Below are positions 6,252 to 6,710 of a stretch of 6,710 nucleotides of DNA, piece after piece. The DNA comes from Akkermansiaceae bacterium. Lineage in GTDB: Bacteria; Verrucomicrobiota; Verrucomicrobiia; Verrucomicrobiales; Akkermansiaceae. Within the stretch, counting starts at the first letter, position 1. Each line of letters opens with the position of its first letter. A program made the position numbers and the translations under genes. The notes under the pieces were generated by a model that searched no databases, had not been told where the DNA came from, and saw only the letters and a list, made by a program, of their open reading frames with translations. Where the stretch lies: positions 1 to 6,710 of the forward strand of contig JACMMB010000079.1 of assembly GCA_014379305.1 (NCBI GenBank), given 5' to 3'.

Positions 6252-6279
6252 CCCCTGACCCTCTTTCGAGAGCCAGGGG
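6252..6279 (-). terminator. Strong hairpin after urtA: terminator or mRNA-stabilising stem
   Basis: On the minus strand CCCCTGGCTCTC and GAGGGTCAGGGG form a 12-bp stem (two G-U wobbles) closed by a GAAA tetraloop. It starts 25 bp after the urtA stop. What follows is TATTTGCACTTTAT, T-rich but not a clean T-tract. It could therefore terminate most urtA transcripts or protect the urtA 3' end while letting some transcription continue into the urease genes. Hairpins in this position are common after genes for abundant substrate-binding proteins. Confidence 0.65.
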
Positions 6280-6304
6280 CGGATTGAAACCAAACCTGAG
6301 ATTA

Positions 6305-6710
6305 TTATTTATAGGTGCCTTTGAGGAAAGGCTCACCAACAACATCCTTATATTCCTTGAGAATTTTAAACTGGCCATTGGCTTTCGTTTCACCAATGAA
6401 AACGTTCTTCGTAAGGTGATGATTTTTCTGGGTTTTCACCTTGCCGCCAGGTCCTGAGAATTCGATGCCGCCTTTGAGAGCAGCCATCACTTTTTCCGTA
6501 TCGAAGCTTTTTGCTTCCTCGACCGCCGCCTTCCAGAGGTAAACACCGACGTATGACAGAACCATGGGCGAACAAGTCACGCGGTCGTCTTTGACGATGC
6601 CGGGAACATCCGATTTTTCGAGCCAATCCATGAAGGCGGATACAAACTTTTCATTCTCCTCGGATTTGATCGATTGAAAGTATGTCCAGCAACCGAGCTG
6701 TCCGACAAGC
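6305..6710 (-). CDS. urtA: Urea ABC transporter substrate-binding protein, C-terminal part (cut by window edge)
   Basis: The frame is open from the window edge to the stop at 6305-6307, giving the last 134 residues, about a third of a normal UrtA (roughly 400-430 aa). It reads ...GCWTYFQSIKSEENEKFVSAF..., then DDRVTCSPMVLSYVGVYLWK, KVMAALKG, FSGPGGKVKTQKNHHLTKNVFIGE, and NGQFKILKEYKD. The YVGVYLWK, APGG-like, NHH and GQF blocks are those of the UrtA branch of type I periplasmic binding proteins (the family also holding branched-chain amino-acid and amide binders). UrtA binds urea in the periplasm and delivers it to UrtBCDE. Its position upstream of ureABC on the same strand supports the urea assignment. 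The transporter's permease and ATPase genes do not follow it here, as they usually do. An internal ATG at 6631 is not the real start. Confidence 0.9.
   Translation of the reverse strand, partial: LVGQLGCWTYFQSIKSEENEKFVSAFMDWLEKSDVPGIVKDDRVTCSPMVLSYVGVYLWKAAVEEAKSFDTEKVMAALKGGIEFSGPGGKVKTQKNHHLTKNVFIGETKANGQFKILKEYKDVVGEPFLKGTYK

Overview
The window looks like chromosomal DNA from a Gram-negative, moderately GC-rich bacterium. My best guess is the Verrucomicrobiota (a Luteolibacter/Haloferula-like lineage). That guess rests on weak Shine-Dalgarno signals, a left-end hypothetical protein of a kind I associate with that group, and intergenic palindromes of the GCGGATTG/CAATCCGC type. It is inference; no ribosomal or other phylogenetic marker is present.

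Layout, left to right. A hypothetical protein gene (121-795) lies on the minus strand. It is followed by a gene-free stretch (796-1441) rich in structure: an overlapping palindrome/hairpin cluster (857-893), a second hairpin (920-947), a tandem array with a 21-22 bp period (974 to at least 1216, fading towards about 1290), and a hairpin (1348-1368) in the leader of the next gene. The next gene (1442-3541, plus strand) encodes a 699-residue exported protein. It has an N-terminal WxxGxW-repeat domain and a very long, charged, repetitive C-terminal half.

The right half is a nitrogen-acquisition cluster on the minus strand, read right to left. It starts with the C-terminal part of urtA (urea ABC transporter substrate-binding protein, cut by the window edge), then a strong 12-bp GAAA-loop hairpin. 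Next comes a small exported/membrane protein with a histidine-rich motif, then ureA, ureB and ureC (urease gamma, beta and alpha). The last three are packed with 4-nt overlap or 3-nt spacing and clearly form an operon. All nickel-site and catalytic residues of urease are present in UreC. UrtA would capture urea in the periplasm and UreABC would hydrolyse it to ammonia and carbonate in the cytoplasm. The remaining transporter genes (urtBCDE) and the nickel-insertion genes (ureDEFG) are not in this window. The ureC gene converges on the WxxGxW gene with only 26 bp between stop codons.

The most unusual items are the phased 22-bp array with its neighbouring mutually exclusive hairpins, and the small His-rich protein placed between urtA and ureA.
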